A DNA stretch of 64,000 bases, from NCBI GenBank assembly GCA_030613055.1, contig JAUWMR010000002.1, forward strand, positions 78,150 to 142,149, written 5' to 3'. Made by a program: the position numbers and the translations under genes. Source of the DNA: Desulfobacteraceae bacterium (GTDB taxonomy: Bacteria; Desulfobacterota; DSM-4660; Desulfatiglandales; Desulfatiglandaceae). This document shows, piece by piece, positions 26,300 to 36,495 of this stretch. The notes beneath the pieces were generated by a model. That model did no database searches. It saw nothing but the letters and a program-made list of their open reading frames with translations, and was not told the DNA's origin. The stretch's first letter is position 1. Each line of letters starts with the position of its first letter.

Positions 26300-26658
26300 A
26301 ATCCGGCACCGGTGGCCTGAGACCTGAAAACGCAATCAATTGTTGCCACATACTTCCGGATTCTTTCCCATATGTCTGTGTGAACAATTTCATGTCCCTC
26401 GAAAGTATTTTTTCCGGTTTTTAATTCAATCCTCTCGGAAATCGAATGAATTTCATGCCCCTTGATGTCACGAAATGAGATTGTAAGATCGCAGGCATCC
26501 CAGTTCTTATCCGAATACACCGTAGCCTTCCAGGAGAAAGTCACTAATAACTTGTGCTGGGTGATTTTTTCTATCGTACATTTTGCCGTGATCTTAGCGC
26601 TGACGGCAACGGGTGTAAGAAAAAGCAGTAATATCAAAAAGATAAATATCTTTTTCAT
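26158..26658 (-). CDS. Secreted protein of unknown function
   Basis: MKKIFIFLILLLFLTPVAVSA is split here only for description: a classic signal peptide with cleavage after AVSA. The mature part to about residue 120 looks like a beta-rich domain (KCTIEKITQHKLLVTFSWKA, CDLTISFRDIKGHEIHSI). The last about 45 residues lie antisense to the plus-strand gene at 26063-26299 and look less protein-like, so the original stop may have been lost by a frameshift near 26300. The first two thirds are convincing; the end is doubtful. Confidence 0.6.
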   Translation of the reverse strand: MKKIFIFLILLLFLTPVAVSAKITAKCTIEKITQHKLLVTFSWKATVYSDKNWDACDLTISFRDIKGHEIHSISERIELKTGKNTFEGHEIVHTDIWERIRKYVATIDCVFRSQATGAGFYPARASLIFFFHNILFRHFMPDSIHVTCGNSQHKASLSRPGSMIST

Positions 26659-26681
26659 CTGTAACTATTCAGGTTGGTTAG

Positions 26682-26720
26682 GCTGCCTGCCTGTGCAGGC
26701 ACGGCAGACAGGTAGGCAGT
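26682..26720. repeat. Imperfect palindromic repeat CTGCCTGCCTG...CAGACAGGTAGGCAG
   Basis: An interspersed GC-rich hairpin between the secreted-protein gene and the FecR gene, rich in CCTGC/GCAGG words. The hairpin at 22691-22720 uses the same words, so they may be one repeat family. Confidence 0.45.
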
Positions 26721-26779
26721 CTATCTACCTGAGGTGTTGCAAGACATCAAATCAAAGGGTATCAGTCCCCTGAAAATCC

Positions 26780-27715
26780 TTAATGACTGCTGCAACTTGC
26801 ACCGCTAGGTGCTGCACCTGCAGCAGGAGAGGCTCCAGAATCAGCAGCAGCACCCGGCCCGGCGTCCATGCCGCCTGCTACACCACCGATAAATCCTGCT
26901 ACTGCTTCGGGATCGTTTGTCACATTCAGCCCTGCAGATGTGCATGAAGCCACATCGTTATCCAACAATGCTGCATCTTGGTTAGTTGGTTTACAATGGC
27001 AATCAACTGGATCCTTCGTGAATACATTTGTTTCAATAGAATTCGTAGTATCCGGACCTATAGCGAACTGTTGCAGGCTCGTACTTGCAATCATGCGATT
27101 CAACATGTCGGCTCGTCCTCGTCCCTTTTTGGTTTTTTTGACTTCCACACCGAATGTTGTCCCCCTGACACCTATAACGGCATTGGGCGTATCAAGTTGT
27201 ACTTTTGCGTTTCTGAAGTGAAAAATTTTCTTAATATAAAAAACCGCTTTCCCTTTCGACATCCCGAAGATAGTTCGCTTTACACCTCGAAAAAGCTTAG
27301 ACTGCATTTCTTTAATCTCTAAATGGCTGTTGGCCGCCATAACGATTTCGTCATTGTCAAAAAATGTGATTCTGCACTTGCAATCAGAAAGTGTGTAGAG
27401 CCTATCATGTTCATAAACGGAATCATTTTCATCAGCATAAAAGCCTTTATTAGATGGTTCACGGACAACGATTAGTTTGCCATCACCTTTTAGTACACTG
27501 ATAATGCCAACTCTGTCATTAGGAGATTTTATGAATTCATCAGTTATTTGAATACCTTTTAGTTCGTCTGGAAGTTCGATGGTTTCGGTGGCATATGATG
27601 TAAAGGCAAATAGAAGTACAATTGAAAGAAAAATCGTACATAAAATACCTTTTTCCATAATTGCCCTAAAGAGCGATTTCCCCTTTTCACACATTAATAA
27701 ACCTTGAAATGTCAT
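26780..27715 (-). CDS. FecR-domain secreted protein
   Basis: From the ATG at 27713-27715 (preceded by GGGAGGTGG) the protein is 311 residues. A hydrophobic stretch (ILCTIFLSIVLLFAFTSYA) serves as signal peptide or anchor. GVISVLKGDGKLIV opens the FecR fold, and TPNAVIGVRGTTFGVEV is its most conserved block. The C-terminal about 60 residues are Cys/Gly/Ala/Ser-rich and probably disordered (AADSGASPAAGAAPSGASC). FecR domains in this setting usually act in the envelope and not as anti-sigma factors; no fecI-like sigma gene is nearby. The 294 bases between it and tatC contain no gene or clear promoter. Confidence 0.85.
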   Translation of the reverse strand: MTFQGLLMCEKGKSLFRAIMEKGILCTIFLSIVLLFAFTSYATETIELPDELKGIQITDEFIKSPNDRVGIISVLKGDGKLIVVREPSNKGFYADENDSVYEHDRLYTLSDCKCRITFFDNDEIVMAANSHLEIKEMQSKLFRGVKRTIFGMSKGKAVFYIKKIFHFRNAKVQLDTPNAVIGVRGTTFGVEVKKTKKGRGRADMLNRMIASTSLQQFAIGPDTTNSIETNVFTKDPVDCHCKPTNQDAALLDNDVASCTSAGLNVTNDPEAVAGFIGGVAGGMDAGPGAAADSGASPAAGAAPSGASCSSH

Positions 27716-28009
27716 GAGTTCCACCTCCCTTATCTATTCGTTTATGTTAAACATAATCCCAGAACTCGAAAAATGGTTAAATGCGGTTTTGATTGAATGT
27801 TTCATTCCACGATACCTCCGTTTACATTATAAAAAACGGCTGCGATATTATCTGAACTTTTGTTAAAAAAATCATAAAAAGCGCGTATAAAAATGTCAAG
27901 CTCTTTTTCGGTCCCTTTGTCGTATCAAGTTGGGCGACAGATTCAATCAAACGCTGCTTTAAAGCAGGTTTTTTTAGTTCTTCAGGTATTGAACTGTGCT
28001 TTAAAAGGG

Positions 28010-28807
28010 CTAATCAGCCGGATCGGTTTCTGCCTTTTCCTCTGTTGTATCTTCTTTCTCGGTTTCTTCTTCTTCTTCGCCCTCCTCTTTCTTTTTACGG
28101 GCGAGTCTGGAAACGAATATCCCTATTTCATAGAGTATAATCAAGGGGCCGGCCATCATACACTGGGTGATGACATCCGGAGGTGTAAGTATGGCTGCCA
28201 GTACAAAGGTGAGAAGTATGGCGTATTTGCGTTTTCGTTTTAAAATTTCGGGGGTCACAAGCCCGATCTTGGTAAGAAAAAAGATGACGACAGGGAGTTC
28301 AAATACAACACCGAAGGCAAAAAGCAATTTTATGGCGAAGGAGAAGTACTGTTTGACCGATGGGAGGGCCTTTACGTATTCATTGGCAAACCCGATAAAA
28401 AATTTAAACCCGAAAGGAAAGACCACAAAGTAGCCAAACAGCGCGCCTCCCACGAAAAGGATAGTCGAGGATATGACGAAAGGGGTTACAAATCTCTTTT
28501 CTTTTTTGTACAGGCCAGGTGCCACGAACATCCACAACTCGTAAAATATAACAGGGGCCATAAGCATGATTCCGGTGATAAGGGCTACCTTGAGATATGT
28601 GAGAAACATCTCCGGAAGGTTGGTAAAAATCAGTTGGTCCCCTTCGGGCATCACCTCCTTTAGCGGTAAGATCAGCAGCTGGAAAAGCCTATCGGAAAAA
28701 AAATAGGAAACGATAAAACCTATCCCAATGGCAATGGCACATTTAATTAACCTTTTACGCAGTTCCTCAAGGTGACTCATAAAGGGCTGCTTGTTATCGT
28801 TATCCAT
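28010..28807 (-). CDS. tatC: Sec-independent translocase TatC
   Basis: [23 protein letters not shown] is the canonical TatC N-terminus (residues SHLEELRxR contact the twin-arginine signal). Six transmembrane helices follow, including the FxPF-type loop [17 protein letters not shown] and the conserved PPDVITQ near the last helix. TatC recognises folded precursor proteins for export. The 265-residue protein ends with a very acidic tail ([13 protein letters not shown]). The start overlaps the tatA/B gene by 8 bp. Confidence 0.97.
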   Translation of the reverse strand: MDNDNKQPFMSHLEELRKRLIKCAIAIGIGFIVSYFFSDRLFQLLILPLKEVMPEGDQLIFTNLPEMFLTYLKVALITGIMLMAPVIFYELWMFVAPGLYKKEKRFVTPFVISSTILFVGGALFGYFVVFPFGFKFFIGFANEYVKALPSVKQYFSFAIKLLFAFGVVFELPVVIFFLTKIGLVTPEILKRKRKYAILLTFVLAAILTPPDVITQCMMAGPLIILYEIGIFVSRLARKKKEEGEEEEETEKEDTTEEKAETDPAD

Positions 28808-29180
28808 CTTCGTTTTTCTCCCCGGCTTCAGCAGCGTTGTCCGGTTTTTCTGGTTCTTTTGAGGAATCGGTTTTCATTTTTTCGTAGTCATCTATCACCT
28901 GGTCAAAGTCTTCATACTTCGGCTTTTCCTCATCCGGAGTATCCGACGGCGTGAGTTCATGCGGTTTGTCCAATCCGCTGACAGCATCAACAAGGTCATC
29001 TTTGGCCTCTCTGAATTCATCATCCACATCCAGGCTTTCCTTGATCTCCTGTGTGGCTTTTTTAAATTCCGACATGCCTTTTCCGAGTGCCCTGGCAAGG
29101 TCGGGCAGCTTGTTCGGTCCTATAACGATCAGAGCGATGACCAGAATAATAATCAATTCCGGCATACCGATGCCAAACAT
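28800..29180 (-). CDS. Twin-arginine translocase subunit TatA/TatB
   Basis: [42 protein letters not shown] is the single transmembrane helix, FGP-like hinge (IGPNKLP) and amphipathic helix of the TatA/B family. The long acidic tail (126 residues in total) is closer to TatB or to bifunctional TatA proteins. It forms the translocation pore or receptor with TatC, whose gene overlaps it by 8 bp. Which of TatA or TatB it is cannot be settled from sequence here, since only one such gene is present. Confidence 0.93.
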   Translation of the reverse strand: MFGIGMPELIIILVIALIVIGPNKLPDLARALGKGMSEFKKATQEIKESLDVDDEFREAKDDLVDAVSGLDKPHELTPSDTPDEEKPKYEDFDQVIDDYEKMKTDSSKEPEKPDNAAEAGEKNEDG

Positions 29181-29406
29181 GTCATCCTCCCATTAAGCAG
29201 TAGATAAATGGTTGATTGGTCAAATGGTTGAGTCGCAATATAAATATATACAAGTATTAGTTCACGGGGGTCGGGGATCAGGGCTCAGCAGCGATTTCAC
29301 AACTTGCTTAAGTATGCCGGAAGCCCTAAGGACAACCGTTGCCTTTCCCTGTTCCCCGGCCCCTGAACCCTGTGTGAACTGTTACAGAAAAACACTATCT
29401 TAAATA

Positions 29407-29868
29407 CTATAGTTCAATCATCAGGGCTGTCTCGTCGCAGTCCGGGAACTTGGGGCAATTCAGACAATCGGCCCATATTTTGTGGGGAAGGGACGATTTA
29501 TCGATCTTATTAAACCCGAATCTCAAAAAGAAATCGGGTATATAGGTCAGCGTGAAGACCTTTTTGAGTCCAAAAGAGCGGGCATCTTCAAGACACTCCT
29601 CAACAAGCTGTATGCCGTAGCCTTTACCCTGTTGTTTTTCAGAAATGGCTAACGATTTGATTTCAGCAAGGTCTTCCCAGCAGATGCGCAGCCCGCAGAC
29701 ACCGCGGACTGGACGTCCCTGATTACTCTCCTGAAGCACAAAAAAGTCCCTCAAGTGATCATACAGTTCACTCAACGATCTTGGCAGCAGAAGCCCTTGA
29801 TCCGCGTAATGGTTCAGAATCGTGTGAATATCCTTAACGTCTTCTATGACGGCTTTTCTGATGTGCAT
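29407..29868 (-). CDS. GNAT acetyltransferase, short N-acetylglutamate synthase type
   Basis: MHIRKAVIEDVKDIHTILNHYADQGLLLPRSLSELYDHLRDFFV opens the protein, and IKSLAISEKQQGKGYGIQLVEECL is the acetyl-CoA loop. The C-terminus has a cysteine motif (WADCLNCPKFPDCDE) that is typical of the stand-alone ArgA-type acetyltransferases of deltaproteobacteria and Clostridia. It likely makes N-acetylglutamate at the first step of arginine synthesis. The 153-residue length fits. Named argA-like, without certainty on in vivo role. Confidence 0.8.
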   Translation of the reverse strand: MHIRKAVIEDVKDIHTILNHYADQGLLLPRSLSELYDHLRDFFVLQESNQGRPVRGVCGLRICWEDLAEIKSLAISEKQQGKGYGIQLVEECLEDARSFGLKKVFTLTYIPDFFLRFGFNKIDKSSLPHKIWADCLNCPKFPDCDETALMIEL

Positions 29869-29956
29869 TATAATTGCTTCCTGTTTTTCGTGTTCTTCGT
29901 GGTGATTAATTTCCTTTCATTTTAAGTAGGGCATTGTTATAGACATAAAGCCCCTA

Positions 29957-30625
29957 TTAATTTACCAGAGTTACAAAACCCTTTCCATTTCCCTTTTTTA
30001 TTAGCAGTAGTTTGAAAGTATCGGCCTCTTTTTTGGTCTTGAATTTGCCGCACCTCACCCGAAAGTAGGTCCTTCCCTTTACGTCTGCTTTAGTATAGAA
30101 GGCCGGATGGCCGCGGGCAAGCATTTGATTAACCATTCTGATTGCATTGTATTCACTGTCCAGAGAGGCTATCTGAACGGTGTATCTCGGACCGGTTTCA
30201 TGAGATTGTTTTTTTTTGACCGGCGTTTTTGCCAACTCCTTTTTTTTGGCAACCGGTTCGGTTTTTTTTGCTGTCTTCTTTTCCGGCTCTTTTTTTATTG
30301 TTGGGATATTTTTTTTTGGAACCTCATCCTGTTTTTTGGAAAGTTCGTCATAAAAAGTAAATTCAGGGTCTTTGCCCAACTCCTTTATATGATCCAGATC
30401 GGATTTTTTTTTGTCGCTGATCATTTCCTGGAGTCGGGTAACCTTGGACTTCAGTTCCGTAAAGTTCTTGACTTCGTCGGACAGAAAGCCTCGACCCACA
30501 AGTATTCCTAACACAAAGATCCAGCCTAAGACAAAAAAAATACCTAAAGACCAGAAAAAGATAGATGTGAGAGATAACTCCAGGTGATATTTCTTGCCCG
30601 TTTTATTGGCTTTTTCATGGGCCAT
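29957..30625 (-). CDS. SPOR-domain membrane protein
   Basis: One transmembrane helix (SIFFWSLGIFFVLGWIFVLGILVGRGF, about residues 17-43) anchors a short coiled coil, a Lys/Pro-rich linker (about 95-145) and a C-terminal SPOR domain: GPRYTVQIASLDSEYNAIRMV, then YFRVRCGKFKTKKEADTF. SPOR domains bind septal peptidoglycan stripped of stem peptides, so the protein probably acts at division sites. It lies 7 bp downstream of argS and is likely co-transcribed. Confidence 0.88.
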   Translation of the reverse strand: MAHEKANKTGKKYHLELSLTSIFFWSLGIFFVLGWIFVLGILVGRGFLSDEVKNFTELKSKVTRLQEMISDKKKSDLDHIKELGKDPEFTFYDELSKKQDEVPKKNIPTIKKEPEKKTAKKTEPVAKKKELAKTPVKKKQSHETGPRYTVQIASLDSEYNAIRMVNQMLARGHPAFYTKADVKGRTYFRVRCGKFKTKKEADTFKLLLIKKGNGKGFVTLVN

Positions 30626-30632
30626 ATTATTT

Positions 30633-32309
30633 TTACATTTTTTCCGGGGCGCTTATGCCTAAAAGCCCAAGCCCGTTGGAGATGACAAACCTTACGGCCT
30701 GTACGAGGAAAAGCCTTGCCTGGCTTTGGGCCACGTCATTAGTAACAATCCTGTGAGCCGGGGTTTTCGTTCCTGAGTTAAAATACCTGTGAAAAGTGGC
30801 GGCCAGGTCCGTGAGATAATAAGTCAACCGATGTGGCTCCAGGGCCCTGGATATGTCCGCGAGCAGGGACGGGAATCCTGCCATGGTTCTTATGAGTGCC
30901 ATCTCCTCGTCCAATATGAGGCGTTCAAGGAGACCTTCAGGCCGGTCCGGTAAAGAAATCCCGTCCAAGGCAGCCTTCCTGAAAATACTGCATATCCTCG
31001 CGTGAGCGTACTGTACGTAATAAACAGGGTTGTCACTGTCCTGCTTTTTTACGAGATCTATATCAAAGTCAAGCGGTGAATCATTGCTCTTGGTAAGAAA
31101 GACAAACCGCGCTGCATCCACTCCGACTTCATCCACAAGTTCCTGAAGCGTGACAAAGTCCCCGGCCCTTTTTGACATCTTGATTTCCTGGCCGCCTTTC
31201 CAGAGCTTTACAAGCTGAATCAGGATAACAGAAAGCCAGTCCCCGGAAAAGCCGTGTGCCGAAAGAGCGGCTTTCATGCGGGGTATATATCCGTGGTGAT
31301 CTGCGCCCCAGATGTCGATGGCCCTGGTAAATCCCTTTTTCTGCTTTTCGAGATGATAGGATATGTCAGAGGCAAAATAGGTAAACTGGCCGTCCTTTTT
31401 CCGGATAACCCGGTCCTTGTCGTCTCCGAAATCAGAGGTCCTTATCCAGAGGGCGCCTTCGTTTTCATAAAGCTGTTTTTTCTCTTCAAGTTTTTTCAGG
31501 GTCTTGTCAAGCAGCCCGGAATTGAAAAGATCGCTTTCACAGTACCAGAAATCAAAGGACACCCTGAATTCATCTAAGTCCTTCCTGATTTCTTCAAGCA
31601 TGATCTCCTCGCCTTTTTGGGCGCAGAGTTCAATAGCCTCTTCGTCTTGCATATGGTTGAGTTCAATGTCTTCAGATATTTTTTTGGCCAGGTCCGAAAC
31701 ATAATCTCCATGATACCCGTTTTCCGGAAACGGGTAAGTGGAGTCATTTATTTGCTTGAACCGGCTTAAGATAGATTCGCCTAAGATCCTGACCTGCAGT
31801 CCCGCATCATTCACATAGAATTCCCGGGCCACGTCATATCCGCAAAAGGAAAGAATCCTGCATAGGGTATCCCCTAATGCGGCACCCCTGCCATGGCCGA
31901 GATGGAGGGGGCCTGTCGGGTTTGCGCTTACAAATTCCACCAGAACCTTCTGGTTATCTCCTGTAATGTTTCTGCCGTAATCTTCCTTAAGCCTGACAAT
32001 ACTTGATAAAACGCGATACCATTCATTCGGGCTGATCTTGAAGTTAATAAAGCCGGGAGCTGCCGCTTCAGCCTTTTCAAGGAGGTTTTCGTTGTCTATT
32101 AAGTGCTCAACGAGCACTGATGCGATTTCTAATGGGTTGCGTTTCTGGCCCGAGGCAAGTGTCAGGGGTAAGTTTGTTGCAAAATGACCATGCTCAGGAT
32201 TATTGGGGATTTCTATCACATAGTCCGGCATAGGGGTCTTTTTAAGAAATCCATATTCGAAACAGTGGTTGATTGTGGATTCAAGTACAGTACTGAGCTT
32301 GCTTTTCAT
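30633..32309 (-). CDS. argS: Arginyl-tRNA synthetase
   Basis: Class I synthetase of 558 residues. The N-terminal add-1 domain (NNPEHGHFATNLPL) precedes the HIGH-type motif ANPTGPLHLGHGRGAALGD. IKMSKRAGDFV is the KMSKS-type loop, and the C-terminal DALR anticodon-binding domain ends the protein. It charges tRNA-Arg, including the CCT isoacceptor at 53519-53595. The start overlaps the end of alr by 4 bp. Confidence 0.97.
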   Translation of the reverse strand: MKSKLSTVLESTINHCFEYGFLKKTPMPDYVIEIPNNPEHGHFATNLPLTLASGQKRNPLEIASVLVEHLIDNENLLEKAEAAAPGFINFKISPNEWYRVLSSIVRLKEDYGRNITGDNQKVLVEFVSANPTGPLHLGHGRGAALGDTLCRILSFCGYDVAREFYVNDAGLQVRILGESILSRFKQINDSTYPFPENGYHGDYVSDLAKKISEDIELNHMQDEEAIELCAQKGEEIMLEEIRKDLDEFRVSFDFWYCESDLFNSGLLDKTLKKLEEKKQLYENEGALWIRTSDFGDDKDRVIRKKDGQFTYFASDISYHLEKQKKGFTRAIDIWGADHHGYIPRMKAALSAHGFSGDWLSVILIQLVKLWKGGQEIKMSKRAGDFVTLQELVDEVGVDAARFVFLTKSNDSPLDFDIDLVKKQDSDNPVYYVQYAHARICSIFRKAALDGISLPDRPEGLLERLILDEEMALIRTMAGFPSLLADISRALEPHRLTYYLTDLAATFHRYFNSGTKTPAHRIVTNDVAQSQARLFLVQAVRFVISNGLGLLGISAPEKM

Positions 32310-33427
32310 AGTAAATAATCCTTAATATTTCGTCCGCCAATGGAGCAAAATACTTCATAGGATATGGTGCCTGCCCACCGGCCTATATCATCACCTGTAA
32401 TGGCTTCCTGCCCCTGGGAACCCAAAAATACGACCTCTTCTCCGGTTTTAATATCCTCAAAACCTGTTATATCGCACATGGTAAGATTCATACAGATGGT
32501 TCCAACGATGGGGGCCTTTCGTCCTTTGACAAGCACGTCTCCCCGGTTTGACATGGCCCGGGGAAGGCCGTCCCCGTAGCCCGCAGAAAGAACTGCTATT
32601 CGGCGGCGGCCTTCTGTATAATAGGTCCTTCCATAGCTGACAGGCGTTTTATCCGGAAGATCCCTTATCTGCATGACCCTGCCTTTGAAATGCATCGCTG
32701 GTTTTAACGGGACAGGACTTTTATATTCCGGTGAAGGAAGACCGCCGTACAACATAATGCCCGGCCGGACCATGTTAAAACGGGCATCCTTATATCCCAT
32801 AATCCCGGCGCTGTTGGCCAGGTTGTTGAAAGGCAGGTCCAGGCCAAAAGAAATTCCCGTATCAACAGCTTTTTTAAAATTATTAATCTGGGTTTTTGTA
32901 AAATCGCCTTTGTTTTCATCGGCAGATGATAGGTGCGATGTAAGTGCTTGAACATTAAGGCTTTTGAGTGCCGCGATCCTGCCGATAAACTGCCCGACCT
33001 CCTCATAAGGAATGCCGAGCCTCCCCATACCCGTGTCCACCTTAAGGTGGATGGGTGTTCTTTTACCCAGTTTCGCACTTTCCTGGTCCAGGGCTTCAGC
33101 GATTGAGAGGTCAAACACAACAGGGGTCAGGTCGTTTTCCGCAACTTCACGGGATTCGTCCCTCGTTAAAATACCGCACAGGATTACGATAGGTAACCTG
33201 GTTCCGGCTTTCCTCAATTCAAGCGCCTCATAGAGGTGGGCCACGCCGAGACAGTCTATTCCAGCTTCTTCCAGCTTTCGCGATACAGGCAGCATCCCAT
33301 GCCCATATGCATCTGACTTGACAACTCCCATGATTTTGGTTTCCTGGCCCACCAGGCGTCTAACCTGGTTTAGATTGTGAAGCAGGGCAGGGAGGTCTAT
33401 TTTTAATTGGTTTGGCATATTGTTCAT
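32306..33427 (-). CDS. alr: Alanine racemase
   Basis: LKIDLPALLHNLNQVRRLV opens the TIM barrel and VVKSDAYGHG carries the PLP-binding lysine. LKVDTGMGRLG, GIMLYGGLP and the C-terminal ISYEVFCSIGGR are family blocks. It supplies D-alanine for peptidoglycan. I chose the ATG at 33425-33427; an upstream in-frame TTG (33464-33466) would add 13 residues that do not look conserved, and a second ATG lies 9 bp downstream. It probably shares a transcript with argS. Confidence 0.96.
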   Translation of the reverse strand: MNNMPNQLKIDLPALLHNLNQVRRLVGQETKIMGVVKSDAYGHGMLPVSRKLEEAGIDCLGVAHLYEALELRKAGTRLPIVILCGILTRDESREVAENDLTPVVFDLSIAEALDQESAKLGKRTPIHLKVDTGMGRLGIPYEEVGQFIGRIAALKSLNVQALTSHLSSADENKGDFTKTQINNFKKAVDTGISFGLDLPFNNLANSAGIMGYKDARFNMVRPGIMLYGGLPSPEYKSPVPLKPAMHFKGRVMQIRDLPDKTPVSYGRTYYTEGRRRIAVLSAGYGDGLPRAMSNRGDVLVKGRKAPIVGTICMNLTMCDITGFEDIKTGEEVVFLGSQGQEAITGDDIGRWAGTISYEVFCSIGGRNIKDYLL

Positions 33428-33490
33428 TATGCTGTAGAAGCTAACCGATCTTTTTTCATAGATCAAGAATTATATATCTGTTACGTCAGC

Positions 33491-33519
33491 TTGACACACA
33501 AATAAGGTGGCACTATGGT
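33491..33519 (+). promoter_or_regulatory. Sigma-70-type promoter before the DUF2065/queA genes
   Basis: TTGACA, a 17-base spacer and TATGGT. It sits in the divergent gap between alr and the DUF2065 gene and would start transcription near 33526. Confidence 0.5.
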
Positions 33520-33577
33520 AGAAAAAACATTTTGATTAGGAGCCGATTAAATCGTTTTCCGGTCACGGCTCTATTTT

Positions 33578-33781
33578 ATGTTAAATGGCTTGAAAATGAA
33601 ACTGCTGATCTGCGTATTAGGACTCGTACTTATAGTAGAAGGTCTTCCTTATTTTGCCTTTCCTGGAAAGATGAAGAAGTGGATGTCGAGCATTCAGGAA
33701 ATCCCTGATTCGTATCTCAGAGTTATGGGATTTTTTGCAATGGGTTTGGGGTTGCTTTTGGCATATTTCTTCAAGGAGTAA
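33578..33781 (+). CDS. DUF2065 (YjeT-like) small membrane protein
   Basis: The 61-67-residue product has two hydrophobic helices: LLICVLGLVLIVEGLPYFAFP and LRVMGFFAMGLGLLLAYFF, with the LVLIxEGLPYF and LRxxGFxxMxxGLLLxY pattern of the DUF2065/YjeT family. The function is unknown; in other bacteria it often lies near hflC or tRNA-modification genes. An internal ATG at 33596 gives a start that fits the family better than the first ATG at 33578. Confidence 0.75.
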   Translation: MLNGLKMKLLICVLGLVLIVEGLPYFAFPGKMKKWMSSIQEIPDSYLRVMGFFAMGLGLLLAYFFKE

Positions 33782-33836
33782 AATAGTTTGACTTTAAAAC
33801 TGATCTTGTTTATTCTAATTAGTTTAAAGTATTTGG

Positions 33837-34892
33837 ATGTTTAATATTGAAGACTATAATTACGAATTGCCTCCAGGGTTGATCGCCCAGGTGCCGGTTT
33901 CAAGACGGGACCATTCCCGTCTACTTGTAGTGGATCGTTTGAGCAGGGCATTTTCGCACAACCGTTTTTTTGATCTTCCAAAACTGATCCGGCCCGGCGA
34001 TCTTTTAGTCATAAATGATACCAGGGTTGTTCCTGCAAGGCTTTTTGGCCGTAAGGAAAGCGGGGGTCGCGTTGAGATACTGGTTTTAGAACATCCTGAT
34101 TCATTGGAAACAGGCCCCACGTCGCGCATTTGCCTCCTGAAATCCTCCAAGCGACCCAGAAACGGGATTATCCTGTTCTTTGATTCAGGTATTTCAGGGC
34201 AGGTCACAGAAGTCCTGGGAAACGGCTTTGTTAAAATTGCTTTTAAGGGTAACGGATCTATTGATTCACTTCTTGAAGAAAAAGGTCATCTTCCCTTGCC
34301 GCCATATATCAAGAGAGAGCAGGAAGACAGGTACAAAGATCTTGACAAGGTGCGTTACCAGACTATCTTTTCCGAAAGGAAAGGCGCTGTTGCCGCGCCC
34401 ACGGCAGGCCTTCACTTTACGCGGGATTTGATAGAAAAGCTGGAGGAAGCAGGCATTTCCTTAGTTAGCCTGACCCTTCATGTAGGATACGGGACGTTCG
34501 GTCCTGTCCGCACAAAGGATATCAGGAAACATCAATTGGGAGAGGAGACCTACTGTCTTGAACAAGAGACAGTGGAGGCAATCGCATGTACTAAAGAAGA
34601 AGGCGGCCGTGTAGTTGCTGTGGGGACTACCGTGGTAAGGGCCTTGGAAACTGCTGCCCGTCCGCACGGCTCAATAATGCCGGGAACGGGAAAGACTGAT
34701 CTTCTAATAACTCCCGGGTTTTCTTTTAACGTCGTGGATGCCTTGATTACGAACTTTCATTTGCCAAAAAGTTCGTTGCTTTTCATGGTATCCGCCTTTG
34801 CAGGCTTAAAGTTAATTAGAGATACCTATGCACTGGCCATTGAAAGAGGATACCGGTTTTACAGTTATGGCGACGCAATGCTGATTTTGTGA
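33837..34892 (+). CDS. queA: S-adenosylmethionine:tRNA ribosyltransferase-isomerase
   Basis: MFNIEDYNYELPPGLIAQVPVSRRDHSRLLVVDR is the conserved QueA beginning (described here in two halves: DYNYELPPGLIAQ, then RDHSRLLV). Later blocks are GAVAAPTAGLHFT and LTLHVGYGTFGPV. The enzyme makes epoxyqueuosine in tRNA and works directly after Tgt in the queuosine pathway; the tgt gene follows 40 bp downstream. The length of 351 residues is normal. Confidence 0.97.
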   Translation: MFNIEDYNYELPPGLIAQVPVSRRDHSRLLVVDRLSRAFSHNRFFDLPKLIRPGDLLVINDTRVVPARLFGRKESGGRVEILVLEHPDSLETGPTSRICLLKSSKRPRNGIILFFDSGISGQVTEVLGNGFVKIAFKGNGSIDSLLEEKGHLPLPPYIKREQEDRYKDLDKVRYQTIFSERKGAVAAPTAGLHFTRDLIEKLEEAGISLVSLTLHVGYGTFGPVRTKDIRKHQLGEETYCLEQETVEAIACTKEEGGRVVAVGTTVVRALETAARPHGSIMPGTGKTDLLITPGFSFNVVDALITNFHLPKSSLLFMVSAFAGLKLIRDTYALAIERGYRFYSYGDAMLIL

Positions 34893-34920
34893 AGCCCGAT
34901 CACATGATATTCATATTTGA

Positions 34921-36060
<1,140 letters not shown>

Positions 36061-36116
36061 GTAGGAGATTCAGGTGAAAGGGTCACCATTTAATCAAATC
36101 AAAGGGAGGTTTTATA

Positions 36117-36431
36117 ATGAATTTTTTGGCTTATGCTATGGGAGGACAGGGAGCGGGTGGACAGGGGGGAGGTTTTGGTGCCTTCGTCCCCCTGATACTT
36201 ATGTTCGGGATTTTCTATTTTCTCTTAATAAGGCCCCAGCAAAAAAAGGCCAAGCAACATAGAGCGTTGCTCTCGGCCTTAAAGAAGGGTGATCGAGTTG
36301 TCAGTTCAGGTGGGTTGAATGGTGTGGTTACGGGCCTGACGGATGATCTTGTCACTATGGAGGTCGCTCCCAAGGTGAGAGTAAAGGTCTCCAGGGGATC
36401 CATTTCGGGAGTGGCAGGTAAGGCGTCTTAA
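36117..36431 (+). CDS. yajC: Preprotein translocase subunit YajC
   Basis: A 104-residue protein with one transmembrane helix (FVPLILMFGIFYFLLIRPQQKKAK, including the conserved RPQQK) and a cytoplasmic beta domain with KGDRVVSSGGLNGVV. It is an auxiliary of SecDF. The ATG has an AAAGGGAGG ribosome-binding site 9 bp upstream. A Gly-rich segment precedes the helix. Confidence 0.95.
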   Translation: MNFLAYAMGGQGAGGQGGGFGAFVPLILMFGIFYFLLIRPQQKKAKQHRALLSALKKGDRVVSSGGLNGVVTGLTDDLVTMEVAPKVRVKVSRGSISGVAGKAS

Positions 36432-36495
36432 ATAATTTTCCCGCCATGGCGGGATAGAATTTCCAATACATTTCAATCGTGAAAGGGAGCAGCAA

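Noticed and set aside
33464-33466. TTG as the alr start codon
   Set aside because: It would add 13 residues with no ribosome-binding site and no similarity to alanine racemase N-termini; the ATG at 33425-33427 is preferred.
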